A stretch of 24,094 nt of DNA, taken from assembly GCA_964443385.1 (NCBI GenBank), contig CAYUCO010000013.1:1-24094 (forward strand), read 5' to 3'. The position numbers were made by a program, and so were the translations under genes. This DNA comes from VFHP01 sp964443385 (lineage in GTDB: Bacteria > Chloroflexota > Dehalococcoidia > Lucifugimonadales > UBA2985). The notes under the pieces were generated by a model, which did not search any database, was not told the origin of the DNA, and was given only the letters and a program-made list of their open reading frames with translations. Below, piece by piece: positions 13,767 to 21,907 of the stretch. How positions within the stretch are numbered: position 1 is the first letter of the stretch; each line of letters starts with the position of its first letter.

Positions 13767-14312
13767 ATGTCAAGAGTAGGAAACAGATTAATAAGCATAC
13801 CAAATGGTGTCAAAGTGGCAATAGATGGATCCACGGTAGAAGTAACTGGCCATAAGGGCACTCTAAAAAACACCTTCAGCAACGATATTTCTATAAATAT
13901 TGATGGCGATACGCTTCGCGTCACTAGACCCTCGGACGATAAAAGACATAAATCTTTACATGGTCTTACCGGAGCTCTTCTTGCCAACATGGTAAAGGGT
14001 GTTAACGAAGGATTTAGAAAAAGCCTAGATCTAGTTGGAGCAGGATATAGAGCACAGGAATCAGGTGAAAATCTAGTTTTACAATTAGGCTATAGCCATC
14101 AAGTAGAAATTATACCTCTCCCAGGTGTAACTCTATCCATTGAAGGAGCCAACAGAATACATGTCGATGGAATAGACAAACAAGCCGTAGGAGAGATGGC
14201 AGCAAGAATTAGAAGAACTCGAAAACCAAACGCTTATACCGGAAAAGGAGTGCGCCTGTCAAATGAGGTAGTACGCCTAAAACCCGGGAAAGCAGCTGGA
14301 AGGACTGCATAA
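13767..14312 (+). CDS. rplF: 50S ribosomal protein L6
   Basis: L6 lies at the base of the L7/L12 stalk near the sarcin-ricin loop and the factor-binding site. The 181 residues show the two-fold repeated L6 domains: MSRVGNRLISIPNGVKV, TVEVTGHKGTL, then LVGAGYRAQESGENLVLQLGYSH and the signature GIDKQAVGEMAARIRRTRKPNAYTGKGVR. The rplR ATG follows its TAA directly. Confidence 0.98.
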   Translation: MSRVGNRLISIPNGVKVAIDGSTVEVTGHKGTLKNTFSNDISINIDGDTLRVTRPSDDKRHKSLHGLTGALLANMVKGVNEGFRKSLDLVGAGYRAQESGENLVLQLGYSHQVEIIPLPGVTLSIEGANRIHVDGIDKQAVGEMAARIRRTRKPNAYTGKGVRLSNEVVRLKPGKAAGRTA

Positions 14313-14681
14313 ATGGGTAAAGACAGAACATCTAGAATTTTGCGCGTAGCTAGGCATATCCGTGTCAGGAAAAAGATACATGGCACATCTGATAGGCCAA
14401 GGTTATCTTTGTTCAGGAGCCTGAACCATATATATGCTCAGATCATCGATGACATCGAGTGTAATACATTGGCATTCGCCTCGAGCAATGAAACTCAATT
14501 TAAACAGGTAAAAGATACTCCGACTAAAGAAGAAATATCTTCGTCGGTAGGATCTCTAATAGCCGAAAGAGCCAAGGCAAAAGGTGTGGCTAAAGTTGTC
14601 TTTGACAAGGGTGGATACAAATATCATGGCCGTGTTAAAGCTCTGGCAGAAGCTGCCAGAGAGGCCGGGCTGGAGTTTTAA
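14313..14681 (+). CDS. rplR: 50S ribosomal protein L18
   Basis: L18 binds 5S rRNA with L5 and attaches it to the 50S central protuberance. The 122 residues have a basic N-terminus (RILRVARHIRVRKKIHGTSDRPRLSLFRSLNHIYAQIIDD) and the conserved C-terminal VVFDKGGYKYHGRVKALAEAAREAGLEF. No gap separates it from rplF, and its TAA overlaps the rpsE ATG by one base. Confidence 0.98.
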   Translation: MGKDRTSRILRVARHIRVRKKIHGTSDRPRLSLFRSLNHIYAQIIDDIECNTLAFASSNETQFKQVKDTPTKEEISSSVGSLIAERAKAKGVAKVVFDKGGYKYHGRVKALAEAAREAGLEF

Positions 14682-15187
14682 TGGTACAAGCAGCACGACA
14701 AATGAACAATAATGATGTTTCAGATTATCAATTAATAGAACGCGTGGTGAAGATCCGCAGAGTCACCAAAGTTGTTAAGGGCGGTAGACGCAGAGGATTT
14801 AGCGTAATGGTAGTTGTCGGAGATGGAGAAGGAAATGTAGGAGCAGGGCTTGGAAAGGCCTATGCTGTTCCAGACGCAGTACGAAAAGCCGTAACCACCG
14901 CTAAGAGTAACATGATACATGTGCCGATAAAAGGAACGACAATACCGCACCAAATAACTAGCAAGTTCTGTGCTTCAACAGTTTTGTTGAAACCGGCTCC
15001 AAGTGGCACGGGTGTAATAGCAGGAGGAGCTGTTAGAGCAGTAGTGGAATCGGCTGGCATAAGGGATATTTTCACTAAATCAATAGGCAATGGTAACGCT
15101 ATCAACGTTGTTAAAGCAACTATAGCCGCACTACTAGAATTAAGAGACAAGAATCAGGAAATAGCAAAAAGAAGAGGACCTTCATAA
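14681..15187 (+). CDS. rpsE: 30S ribosomal protein S5
   Basis: S5 lines the mRNA entry channel and affects decoding fidelity together with S4 and S12. The 168 residues contain the double-stranded-RNA-binding-like N-domain (IERVVKIRRVTKVVKGGRRRGFSVMVVVGDGEGNVGAGLGKA) and the C-domain with VPIKGTTIPHQITSKF, LLKPAPSGTGVIAGGAVRAVVESAGIRDI. A second ATG at 14702 is possible, but the first is coupled to the rplR stop. The 55-base gap that follows is the widest inside the array. Confidence 0.97.
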   Translation: MVQAARQMNNNDVSDYQLIERVVKIRRVTKVVKGGRRRGFSVMVVVGDGEGNVGAGLGKAYAVPDAVRKAVTTAKSNMIHVPIKGTTIPHQITSKFCASTVLLKPAPSGTGVIAGGAVRAVVESAGIRDIFTKSIGNGNAINVVKATIAALLELRDKNQEIAKRRGPS

Positions 15188-15200
15188 AACGCCTGTCAGG

Positions 15201-15227
15201 TTGGAAATCCAATTCTATCTATATAAA
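15201..15227 (+). promoter_or_regulatory. Possible internal promoter in the rpsE-rpmD gap
   Basis: TTGGAA (15201-15206) and TATAAA (15222-15227) are separated by 15 bases, the same spacing as the putative rpsL promoter. TTGGAAATCCAA (15201-15212) is also a perfect palindrome and might be an operator. Weak evidence; a chance AT-rich match is possible. Confidence 0.28.
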
Positions 15228-15242
15228 ACATAACAGAGGGCT

Positions 15243-15431
15243 GTGTTGAGCATAATAACAATAAAATGGAAAAGAAGTACCATAGGGCATCCTAAGAAGC
15301 AATCTAGGATTATGCGGGCTCTTGGATTCAAAAGGCTCAATCAAGAGCTGGAGAAACATGATACGCCCATAATTAGGGGAATGGTTCACAAAGTTAGGCA
15401 CCTTATAGAAGTGAAGCAGGAAAGTAAATGA
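15243..15431 (+). CDS. rpmD: 50S ribosomal protein L30
   Basis: L30 is a small 23S rRNA-binding protein absent from some lineages. The 62 residues read ITIKWKRSTIGHPKKQSRIMRALGFKRLNQELEKHDTPIIRGMVHKVRHLIEV, a normal L30. The start is uncertain: GTG at 15243 or TTG at 15246. GAGG in AGAGGG (15235-15240) lies 3 bases before GTG and 6 before TTG, so TTG has the better spacing and GTG the more common codon. The stop overlaps the rplO start by four bases. Confidence 0.93.
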   Translation: MLSIITIKWKRSTIGHPKKQSRIMRALGFKRLNQELEKHDTPIIRGMVHKVRHLIEVKQESK

Positions 15432-15871
15432 GACTAGATCAATTAAAGGCTCCGTCAGGAGCCAGAAAAAATAGAAAACGTATAGGCAGAGGCAATAGTA
15501 GCCAAGGAACATACTCAGGTAAAGGAATGAAAGGGCAACTTGCCAGATCAGGTGGTGGAGTGCGACCTACGTTTGAAGGTGGACAGAATCCCATGGTAAA
15601 ACGTCTGCCCACCCAGAGAGGTTTTGTTAATATCTTCAAAAAACAGTACAGCAGAGTTAATTTAGACAGCTTGTACTCTATCTTCCCAGACAAGACAACC
15701 ATTACTTCCTTGGACATGAAAAACGCTAACCTTATAAGAGATTTGAAGCTGCCTGTCAAAATCTTGGGCAGAGGAGAGGCCATCCATTCACTAAATATAA
15801 CCGCTAATGCATTTTCGGCAGAGGCCAAACGAAAAATAGAAAATGCTGGTGGGAAGGTTATAGAAATCTAA
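15428..15871 (+). CDS. rplO: 50S ribosomal protein L15
   Basis: L15 is a late-assembly 50S protein. The 147 residues start MRLDQLKAPSGARKNRKRIGRGNSSQGTYSGKGMKGQLARSGGGVRPTFEGGQNPMVKRLPTQRGF, the glycine- and arginine-rich RNA-binding N-terminus typical of L15, and continue into a globular part ending KIENAGGKVIEI. ATGA overlap with rpmD implies coupling; secY follows after two bases, as in most bacteria. Confidence 0.98.
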   Translation: MRLDQLKAPSGARKNRKRIGRGNSSQGTYSGKGMKGQLARSGGGVRPTFEGGQNPMVKRLPTQRGFVNIFKKQYSRVNLDSLYSIFPDKTTITSLDMKNANLIRDLKLPVKILGRGEAIHSLNITANAFSAEAKRKIENAGGKVIEI

Positions 15872-15873
15872 TT

Positions 15874-17217
15874 ATGATGCGTCAAAGTCAAGCAGACAGG
15901 CAAGACACCGGCACTCCTCGTTTGCTACAAGCCCTCATAGATGCTATGAAAGTACCTGACATAAGAGGTCGGTTATTTTTCATATTCGCCATGTTGGTAA
16001 TATTCAGATTCCTTGCACAAGTGCCTGTTCCAGGTATAGATAGGGAATCTTTAGATGAATTCTTCAGGCAAAACGAACTTTTTGGATTCCTAGACATGTT
16101 CAGTGGAGGAGCTTTACGTAATTTAAGCGTAGTCTCGTTAGGAGTTTTTCCTTATATAACAGCCTCCATCATAATGCAACTCATGGTGCCTGTGTTTCCA
16201 CAGCTCAGAGAACTGAGCAAAGAAGGTGAAGTAGGGCGTCAGAGAATAAACATGCTAACACACTACCTAATGGTGCCAATCGCAGCATTGCAAGGATTTG
16301 GGCAACTTACTATGCTCCAAAGAAGCGGAGCTATAGGGGGTCTTGGAACTTCTGGCGACCAACTATTACCCACTTTGGCAATCATAATCACACTGATAGC
16401 TGGAACTGTGTTTTTGGTCTGGGTTGGAGAATTAATTACCGAAAAAGGCATAGGAAACGGCATATCCATAATAATTTTCGCGGGTATAGTCTCTACAATG
16501 CCTCAAATGATAGGACAAGGTTTTTTGGAAAAAGATAACATAGCAGGATTACTATTACTGGCAGTAATAGGAGTGTTGATGGTTTACTTAATAGTACTAT
16601 TTGCTGAAGCAGAAAGACGAATACCCGTTCAGTACGGGAGAGCTGTTTTTCGAGGTGGAAGGATGTACAGATCTGGTGGAGCAACACACCTTCCAATAAA
16701 AGTTAATTCAGCAGGCATGATACCATTAATATTCGCCTTTTCCATAATGATATTTCCTGGTGTTGTTGCAAGTTACTTTATTGATCCAACTAGCACTTCC
16801 TTTGGCAGTCAAGTTGCCGGCTTCATCCAAAATCTTTTCGACCCAACAGGGTTTTTCTACTACCTTGTTAGCTTCGTCTTAGTAGTGGCATTTACATTTT
16901 TCTATGCCCTAATTATTTTCCGTCAACAAAACCTGGCCGAAACCCTGCAGCGTAACGGGGGATTTATACCTGGTATACGGCCTGGCAATTCAACTGAAGA
17001 ATATCTAAACAGAATAATAGTAAGGGTTACATGGGGAGGGGCAGTTTTTCTTGGTATAGTTGCAGTCATACCATATATAGCCACGTTGATAAGTGATGTT
17101 CGCGCCCTGCAACTGCCGTCTATAAGTTTGCTCATCATGGTAGGTGTTGCTCTAGATACTATGAGGCAACTGGAAGCACAGCTAATGATGAGAAATTATG
17201 AAGGATTTATAAGGTAG
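15874..17217 (+). CDS. secY: Preprotein translocase channel subunit SecY
   Basis: SecY is the inner-membrane pore for Sec-dependent export and membrane insertion, acting with SecE, SecG and SecA. The 447-residue protein has ten predicted membrane segments. Conserved elements: FRFLAQVPVPGID after helix 1, the plug-region GGALRNLSVVSLGVFPYITASIIMQL, GRQRINMLTHY, ITEKGIGNGISIIIFAGI (189-205), AERRIPVQY (246-254), HLPIKVNSAGMIPLIFA (272-288) and NGGFIPGIRPG (361-371). Two adjacent ATGs could serve as start. Its place between rplO and adk is the standard spc order. Confidence 0.99.
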   Translation: MMRQSQADRQDTGTPRLLQALIDAMKVPDIRGRLFFIFAMLVIFRFLAQVPVPGIDRESLDEFFRQNELFGFLDMFSGGALRNLSVVSLGVFPYITASIIMQLMVPVFPQLRELSKEGEVGRQRINMLTHYLMVPIAALQGFGQLTMLQRSGAIGGLGTSGDQLLPTLAIIITLIAGTVFLVWVGELITEKGIGNGISIIIFAGIVSTMPQMIGQGFLEKDNIAGLLLLAVIGVLMVYLIVLFAEAERRIPVQYGRAVFRGGRMYRSGGATHLPIKVNSAGMIPLIFAFSIMIFPGVVASYFIDPTSTSFGSQVAGFIQNLFDPTGFFYYLVSFVLVVAFTFFYALIIFRQQNLAETLQRNGGFIPGIRPGNSTEEYLNRIIVRVTWGGAVFLGIVAVIPYIATLISDVRALQLPSISLLIMVGVALDTMRQLEAQLMMRNYEGFIR

Positions 17218-17228
17218 GAATAGATAAA

Positions 17229-17870
17229 TTGCGTATAATTTTACTGGGACCACCCGGGGCTGGCAAAGGAACTCAGGCAAAAAGCATGTCTGAAACCTTA
17301 GGATTGGTGCATATTTCATCTGGTGACCTCTTAAGGGACCACCAAAATCGAGGCACCGAGTTGGGTGTGACTGCTAGAGATTACATGAAAAAGGGCTTGC
17401 TAGTACCTGACGACCTAATTATCGGCATGATAGAAGAAAGAATAAAAATGGAAGATGTTGAGTTCGGGTATATCTTGGACGGATTTCCTAGGACGGTCCA
17501 GCAGGCACAGTCCTTAGAGAAAGCGTTGGCAAATCAAGGCGAGAGCATAGATAAGGTAGCTAACATCGTTGTCTCTGACCAAGAATTGATAAATAGACTA
17601 GGAGGAAGGTGGATATGCAGACAGTGCCAACAACCTTTCCACGAGATCAATTCCCCTCCTCAAATCGAAGGAAAATGCGATACTTGCAATGGTGAACTGT
17701 ACCAACGAGAAGACGATACATCTGAAGCAGTGGTTCAACGCATTAAAGTATTTGGAGAACAAACAAATCCGTTAATAGAATACTATTCAACTAGGGGAAC
17801 CCTAGTAAGCGTAGATGGAGAAGGAAGCATTGAAAGCGTTAGGGAATCTTTAATTGGCGCTGTTTCATAA
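17229..17870 (+). CDS. adk: Adenylate kinase, zinc-LID type
   Basis: Catalyses ATP + AMP = 2 ADP and maintains adenylate balance in the cytosol. The 213 residues show the P-loop GPPGAGKGT (7-15), the AMP-binding SSGDLLR, DGFPRT (84-89) and a long LID in which Cys130, Cys133, Cys150 and Cys153 make a zinc site, as in many Gram-positive-type enzymes. It begins at TTG, with AGGA (17216-17219) nine bases upstream overlapping the secY stop. map follows after 12 bases, as in Bacillus-type arrays. Confidence 0.98.
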   Translation: MRIILLGPPGAGKGTQAKSMSETLGLVHISSGDLLRDHQNRGTELGVTARDYMKKGLLVPDDLIIGMIEERIKMEDVEFGYILDGFPRTVQQAQSLEKALANQGESIDKVANIVVSDQELINRLGGRWICRQCQQPFHEINSPPQIEGKCDTCNGELYQREDDTSEAVVQRIKVFGEQTNPLIEYYSTRGTLVSVDGEGSIESVRESLIGAVS

Positions 17871-17882
17871 GGGCGAACTGTA

Positions 17883-18674
17883 ATGAATGAAGAAACTATA
17901 TTTAGTAACATTGGCACTCAAGATAGGGGAATTACCATAAAATCCCCTCGAGAGATCGATGCCATGCGTAAGGCAGGGGAAGTGGTGGCTAAAACCCTGC
18001 AATTACTAATAGAATCTGTCCGCCCAGGAATGAAAACTGCTGACCTGGATGAAATAGCTTACAAAGAAATAGTACGACTTGGAGCAAAGCCTTCTTTCAA
18101 AGGTTATCTGGGATTCCCAAGTACAATATGTGTTTCTGTGAATGAAGAGATTGTTCACGGAATACCAGGCGATAAAATTTTGAAGGATGGAGATATAATT
18201 AGTATAGATATAGGAGCTATTGTTGACGGATTCCACGGTGACCACGCAAGAACTATTGGTGTTGGTAACATCCCATCTGACACGTCAGATCTTATAAAAG
18301 CAACAAAAGAAGCACTGAACAGAGGAATTGCTGCAGCTACTGACGGTGCTAGGACCGGAGATATTGGATGGGCAGTACAATCATATTCTGAAAAAATGGG
18401 TTATTCGGTGGTAAGAGAATATGTGGGACACGGCATAGGCAAATCACTACATGAAGAACCTCAAGTACCTAACTATGGTACTCCTGGTTCAGGAACCTTG
18501 TTAAAGAAAGGAATGGTTATAGCAATAGAACCAATGCTGAATATAGGGTCATGGGAAACTACATTACTCGATGACAAATGGACAGTAGTTACATCAGATG
18601 GCAGTTTATCTGCTCATTTTGAACACACATTAGTAATAACGGAAGGTGAAGCGGAAGTATTGACACAGTTGTAA
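17883..18674 (+). CDS. map: Methionine aminopeptidase, type I
   Basis: Removes the initiator methionine from nascent proteins with small second residues. The 263-residue enzyme has the pita-bread fold and a complete dinuclear metal site: Asp109, Asp120, His183, Glu216 and Glu247, each exactly 12 residues beyond the corresponding E. coli ligands, plus the substrate-contacting His92 in VHGIPG. The extra N-terminal residues (MNEETIFSNIGTQDRG) are a short extension with no zinc-finger cysteines. It lies between adk and infA in the usual order. Confidence 0.98.
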   Translation: MNEETIFSNIGTQDRGITIKSPREIDAMRKAGEVVAKTLQLLIESVRPGMKTADLDEIAYKEIVRLGAKPSFKGYLGFPSTICVSVNEEIVHGIPGDKILKDGDIISIDIGAIVDGFHGDHARTIGVGNIPSDTSDLIKATKEALNRGIAAATDGARTGDIGWAVQSYSEKMGYSVVREYVGHGIGKSLHEEPQVPNYGTPGSGTLLKKGMVIAIEPMLNIGSWETTLLDDKWTVVTSDGSLSAHFEHTLVITEGEAEVLTQL

Positions 18675-18704
18675 TACTTTGTGATGCAAACATAATAAAA
18701 TCAT

Positions 18705-18923
18705 ATGGCTAAAAAAACTGGGTTAGAAATAGAAGGTACCGTAGCACAATCCTTGCCCAATGCTATGTTTTGGGTTGATTTGGCGAATGGGCATAGAATA
18801 CTTGCCCACGCCTCAGGAAAGATACGGGTGCATTTCATTCGAGTCCTTCCAGGAGATCGAGTCCTAGTAGAACTTTCCCCTTATGATCTAACAAGAGGTC
18901 GGATAACATACCGTTTCAAGTAA
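18705..18923 (+). CDS. infA: Translation initiation factor IF-1
   Basis: IF-1 occupies the 30S A site during initiation. The 72 residues are a single OB fold: LEIEGTVAQSLPNAMFWVDLANGHRILAHASGKIRVHFIRVLPGDRVLVELSPYDLTRGRITYRFK, which matches the canonical length and ending. It follows map after 30 AT-rich bases in which I see no clear promoter, and precedes rpmJ by ten bases. Confidence 0.98.
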   Translation: MAKKTGLEIEGTVAQSLPNAMFWVDLANGHRILAHASGKIRVHFIRVLPGDRVLVELSPYDLTRGRITYRFK

Positions 18924-18933
18924 TGGAGGAACC

Positions 18934-19047
18934 ATGAAGGTACAAGCCTCAGTAAAACCAAGATGCGATAAATGTAAAGTAATAAGAAGAAACAGAGTAG
19001 TCAGGGTAATCTGTGAAAATCCAAAACACAAGCAGAGACAGGGCTAA
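18934..19047 (+). CDS. rpmJ: 50S ribosomal protein L36, zinc type
   Basis: A 37-residue protein, MKVQASVKPRCDKCKVIRR followed by NRVVRVICENPKHKQRQG. Cys11, Cys14, Cys27 and His32 are the classic C+ zinc ligands of L36, which stabilises 23S rRNA near the L7/L12 stalk base and the peptidyl transferase region. GGAGGA (18925-18930), directly after the infA stop, is an excellent ribosome binding site. infA-rpmJ-rpsM is the standard order. Confidence 0.97.
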   Translation: MKVQASVKPRCDKCKVIRRNRVVRVICENPKHKQRQG

Positions 19048-19072
19048 CTTAGAGAGGAAATGAGGATTAAAA

Positions 19073-19453
19073 ATGGCTAGAGTTGCCGGTATAGACATAC
19101 CCGACGGACAAAGATTGGATTACTCTCTACAGCGGATCTATGGCATAGGTCCAGTAATATCTAAGGCTGTAGCCGTTAAATCGGGCATAGAAGGAAATCC
19201 GCGAGTACATGATCTGACAGAAGAGGATCTTACTAAAATAAGAGAGATAATTGATCGTGACTACATTGTGGAAGGAGACCTTAGAAGAGAAGTTAACGGT
19301 AATATAAGGAGACTAATAGACATCGGTTCATATCGAGGCTTGCGACATAGGCGAGGCTTGCCACTAAGAGGACAAAGAACTAAAACTAACGCCCGAACTA
19401 AAAGAGGCAGTAAAAAGACTATAGCGGGTCGTGGTAGAACCGCTAGAAGGTAA
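19073..19453 (+). CDS. rpsM: 30S ribosomal protein S13
   Basis: S13 is a head protein that bridges to the 50S central protuberance and contacts P-site tRNA. The 126 residues are canonical: MARVAGIDIPDGQRLDYSLQRIYGIGP, the helix-hairpin region, then RRLIDIGSYRGLRHRRGLPLRGQRTKTNARTKRG and a basic tail (KKTIAGRGRTARR). It begins 25 bases after rpmJ, with GAGGAAATGAGG purine-rich sequence upstream. Confidence 0.98.
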   Translation: MARVAGIDIPDGQRLDYSLQRIYGIGPVISKAVAVKSGIEGNPRVHDLTEEDLTKIREIIDRDYIVEGDLRREVNGNIRRLIDIGSYRGLRHRRGLPLRGQRTKTNARTKRGSKKTIAGRGRTARR

Positions 19454-19464
19454 GGAGAAGCTGT

Positions 19465-19857
19465 ATGACAACTAGAAGAAGAACTAGAACTAGAAGAAGA
19501 GAAAGAAAATTTGTACCGAATGGTAAAGTTTACATACAATCCACCTTTAACAACACAATAGTGACTCTAACGGACTTAGAGGGAAATGTGTTGTCATGGG
19601 GAAGTTCTGGTTCACAAGGATTCAAAGGTTCTAGAAAAGGAACAGCCTTCTCTGCTCAACGAGCGTCCGAGACTGCAGCTAGAAAGGCAATGGAACATGG
19701 ATTGAGACAGGTAGAAGTGTTTGTTAAGGGCCCTGGATCTGGTAGGGAGGTAGCTATTCGGTCTCTACAGGGCGCAGGACTTCATATCACAACTATAAAG
19801 GATGTCACACCAATACCCCACAATGGATGTAGACCGCCTAAAGGTAGAAGGGTATAA
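19465..19857 (+). CDS. rpsK: 30S ribosomal protein S11
   Basis: S11 lies on the 30S platform at the mRNA exit/E site. The 130 residues begin with an arginine-rich stretch (TTRRRTRTRRRERKF) encoded almost wholly by AGA/AGG, followed by the conserved PNGKVYIQSTFNNTIVTLTDLEGNVLSWGSSG, FKGSRKGTAFSAQRASETAARKA and IKDVTPIPHNGCRPPKGRRV. TAAGGAGA eleven bases before the ATG is a strong ribosome binding site. Confidence 0.98.
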   Translation: MTTRRRTRTRRRERKFVPNGKVYIQSTFNNTIVTLTDLEGNVLSWGSSGSQGFKGSRKGTAFSAQRASETAARKAMEHGLRQVEVFVKGPGSGREVAIRSLQGAGLHITTIKDVTPIPHNGCRPPKGRRV

Positions 19858-19869
19858 AAGGGAGATAGT

Positions 19870-20496
19870 ATGGCTAGGTATACTGATGCTGTTTGCAGAC
19901 TCTGTCGTAGGGCAGGAGAAAAGCTTTTTCTTAAAGGCGAGCGCTGTTACACCCCAAAATGTGGGGTAGAAAAACGAAGAAAACCCCCAGGGAGTCAACC
20001 TGCTAGACGCAGGAGAACATCTGACTGGGGAACTCAACTTAGAGAGAAACAAAAAGCCAGACAAATATACGGAGTATTGGAGAGGCAATTCCTTAAATAC
20101 TACTCGGAGGCCCTTAGGCGCCCAGGTATCACGGGATCCTATCTGATGCAGATATTAGAGGAGAGGCTTGATAACGTCGCTTACAGATTAAACTTCGCAG
20201 ACTCTAGGAGTCAAGCAAGGCAATTGGTTACACATGGCCATATAAAAGTAAACGGTAAAAAAGTTGATATACCCTCTTACAGGGTAAGAATTAATGACGT
20301 GGTTACTTGGAAAGAATCAAGCAAAAACTTGGATATGTATAGTCGTATGTCTCAGGATATACCTCGCAGACCTTTGCCCAATTGGTTGGCATTGAATGTA
20401 GGAAATATGGAAGGGACAATTATATCTAGTCCAGACATGAACGAAATAGACACGGGCATAGATGCTCGATTGGTTGTGGAGTTTTACTCCCGATAA
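19870..20496 (+). CDS. rpsD: 30S ribosomal protein S4, zinc type
   Basis: S4 is a primary 16S rRNA binder and, in E. coli, the repressor of the alpha operon. The 208-residue protein keeps the zinc ligands Cys9, Cys12, Cys26 and Cys31 (VCRLCRRAGEKLFLKGERCYTPKC), then RRKPPGSQPARRRRTSDWGTQLREKQKARQIYG, an S4 RNA-binding domain (LEERLDNVAYRLNFADSRSQARQLVTHGHIKVNGKKVDIPSYRV) and a normal C-terminus. I did not find an S4 pseudoknot by eye upstream of rpsM. Confidence 0.98.
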   Translation: MARYTDAVCRLCRRAGEKLFLKGERCYTPKCGVEKRRKPPGSQPARRRRTSDWGTQLREKQKARQIYGVLERQFLKYYSEALRRPGITGSYLMQILEERLDNVAYRLNFADSRSQARQLVTHGHIKVNGKKVDIPSYRVRINDVVTWKESSKNLDMYSRMSQDIPRRPLPNWLALNVGNMEGTIISSPDMNEIDTGIDARLVVEFYSR

Positions 20497-20513
20497 CGGA
20501 AGGATTTACAGAT

Positions 20514-21557
20514 ATGAATCAATCAACTGAAATTTTTGAATTAGAAGAAGTACCAAGTCCAGAAATAAGTGTGGTGGAATCCCATGAGGATTACGCCAGA
20601 TTCGCAGTTGGACCGCTTCAACCAGGTTATGGAATAACCCTAGGTAATCCTATGAGAAGAGTATTACTCACTTCTATACAAGGAACTGCTGTCACCTGGG
20701 TTAAAATAGAAGGCGTTTTGCATGAGTTTTCCACGCTCAAACATATGAAGGAAGATATAGAAGAATTCATAATGAATGTAAAGTCAATAAGACTTAAGTC
20801 TCTGTCAGAACGGCCCGGAAAATTAAGACTAGATATAAAACGAGAAGGACCCGTTACTGCTGGAGATATAGCGTTGTCCGCTGACTTTGAAATAATCAAC
20901 CCTGACTTACACTTAGCCACAATGGAATCAGATAAGGGAATACTTTCGGTTGAGTTTAACGTAGAACAAGGACGAGGATATATGCCTGCTGGTTCCATAA
21001 AAGGCACTACTATTGGAATTTTACCAGTAGATGCAATATTCAGTCCTGTGAAAAAAGTTAATTTCAGCGTAGAAAATACTAGGGTGGGACAGGCTACAAA
21101 CTTTGAGAGACTAATGCTGGATGTCTGGACGGACGGTACAGTTTCTCCAGTTGATGCAGTCAAAAACGGTGCTGACTTTCTACTACAACAATTCTTCTTG
21201 TTTGCCAATGCTGACAAAGCAGGAGAAGGTACCAAGGAAAGACCTTCATTCACTGCTACGATACCAATGGAGCAATATAATACACCTATAGAGAAGTTAG
21301 ATTTATCGTCCAGAACATTAAATTGCCTGAAAAGAACTAACCTAAACAAAGTTGGCCAAGTTTTGGAAACAGATGAAGCTGACTTAATTAAAATAAGGAA
21401 TTTTGGAGTAAAATCTTTGAACGAGCTAAATGCAAAACTGATAGAATTCGGTTTCGTCAAAGAACAATCCACTACCCAAGTGGAGGAACCAGAAGAGGAA
21501 GTCACAGAAGACGTAGAAACTACGCCAGAAATAAATAACGTTACAGAGGCATTATGA
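20514..21557 (+). CDS. rpoA: RNA polymerase alpha subunit with acidic C-terminal tail
   Basis: Alpha dimerises to nucleate RNA polymerase assembly; its C-terminal domain contacts UP elements and activators. The N-terminal domain (1-about 235) contains FAVGPLQPGYGITLGNPMRRVLLTSIQGTAVTWVKIEGVLHEFSTL and VEQGRGYMPAG. The helix-hairpin-helix CTD spans about 258-314 (LDLSSRTLNCLKRTNLNKVGQVLETDEADLIKIRNFGVKSLNELNAKLIEFGF). An acidic tail follows (318-347: QVEEPEEEVTEDVETTPE), making the protein 347 residues. It follows rpsD as usual, and ATGA overlap couples it to rplQ. Confidence 0.98.
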   Translation: MNQSTEIFELEEVPSPEISVVESHEDYARFAVGPLQPGYGITLGNPMRRVLLTSIQGTAVTWVKIEGVLHEFSTLKHMKEDIEEFIMNVKSIRLKSLSERPGKLRLDIKREGPVTAGDIALSADFEIINPDLHLATMESDKGILSVEFNVEQGRGYMPAGSIKGTTIGILPVDAIFSPVKKVNFSVENTRVGQATNFERLMLDVWTDGTVSPVDAVKNGADFLLQQFFLFANADKAGEGTKERPSFTATIPMEQYNTPIEKLDLSSRTLNCLKRTNLNKVGQVLETDEADLIKIRNFGVKSLNELNAKLIEFGFVKEQSTTQVEEPEEEVTEDVETTPEINNVTEAL

Positions 21558-21907
21558 GACACGGAGTATCAGGTCGAAAACTTAATAGACCAACAAACCA
21601 AAGAGTTTTGATGTACAGAACCCAGGTAACTGACCTAATCAAACATGAACGAATCAAGACTACTGAAGCCAAGGCTAAAGAACTTAGAGCAATGGTCGAG
21701 AAAATAATAACGCTTGGCAAGAAAGGCAGTCTTAGTCATAGACGCCAAGTTCTTGCTTTCGTCACAGAAGAACAAATGGTCAGAAAAGTATTTGACGATC
21801 TAGCCACCAGATACACAGATAGAACAGGCGGCTACACTAGAATAGTAAAAATGGAGAATCGTAAGGGTGATGGATCACCAATGGCTCTTCTGGAGTTGAT
21901 ACAGTGA
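21554..21907 (+). CDS. rplQ: 50S ribosomal protein L17
   Basis: L17 lies near the exit tunnel on the 50S subunit. The 117 residues start MRHGVSGRKLNRPTNQRVLMYRTQVTDLIKHERIKTTEAKAKELRAMVEKIITLGKKGSLSHRRQV and end GGYTRIVKMENRKGDGSPMALLELI, the usual family frame. It overlaps rpoA by four bases (ATGA) and truA by four (GTGA). Confidence 0.98.
   Translation: MRHGVSGRKLNRPTNQRVLMYRTQVTDLIKHERIKTTEAKAKELRAMVEKIITLGKKGSLSHRRQVLAFVTEEQMVRKVFDDLATRYTDRTGGYTRIVKMENRKGDGSPMALLELIQ

Noticed and set aside
19261..19539. Minus-strand frame with a run of about ten serines
   Set aside because: Antisense of the arginine-rich rpsK start (AGA/ACT repeats) and of rpsM; a composition artefact.
20627..21562. 311-codon open frame on the minus strand across rpoA
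   Set aside because: It is the antisense shadow of rpoA. Its serine- and valine-rich sequence is what the reverse complement of acidic, AGA/GAA-rich coding produces, and rpoA is unambiguous.
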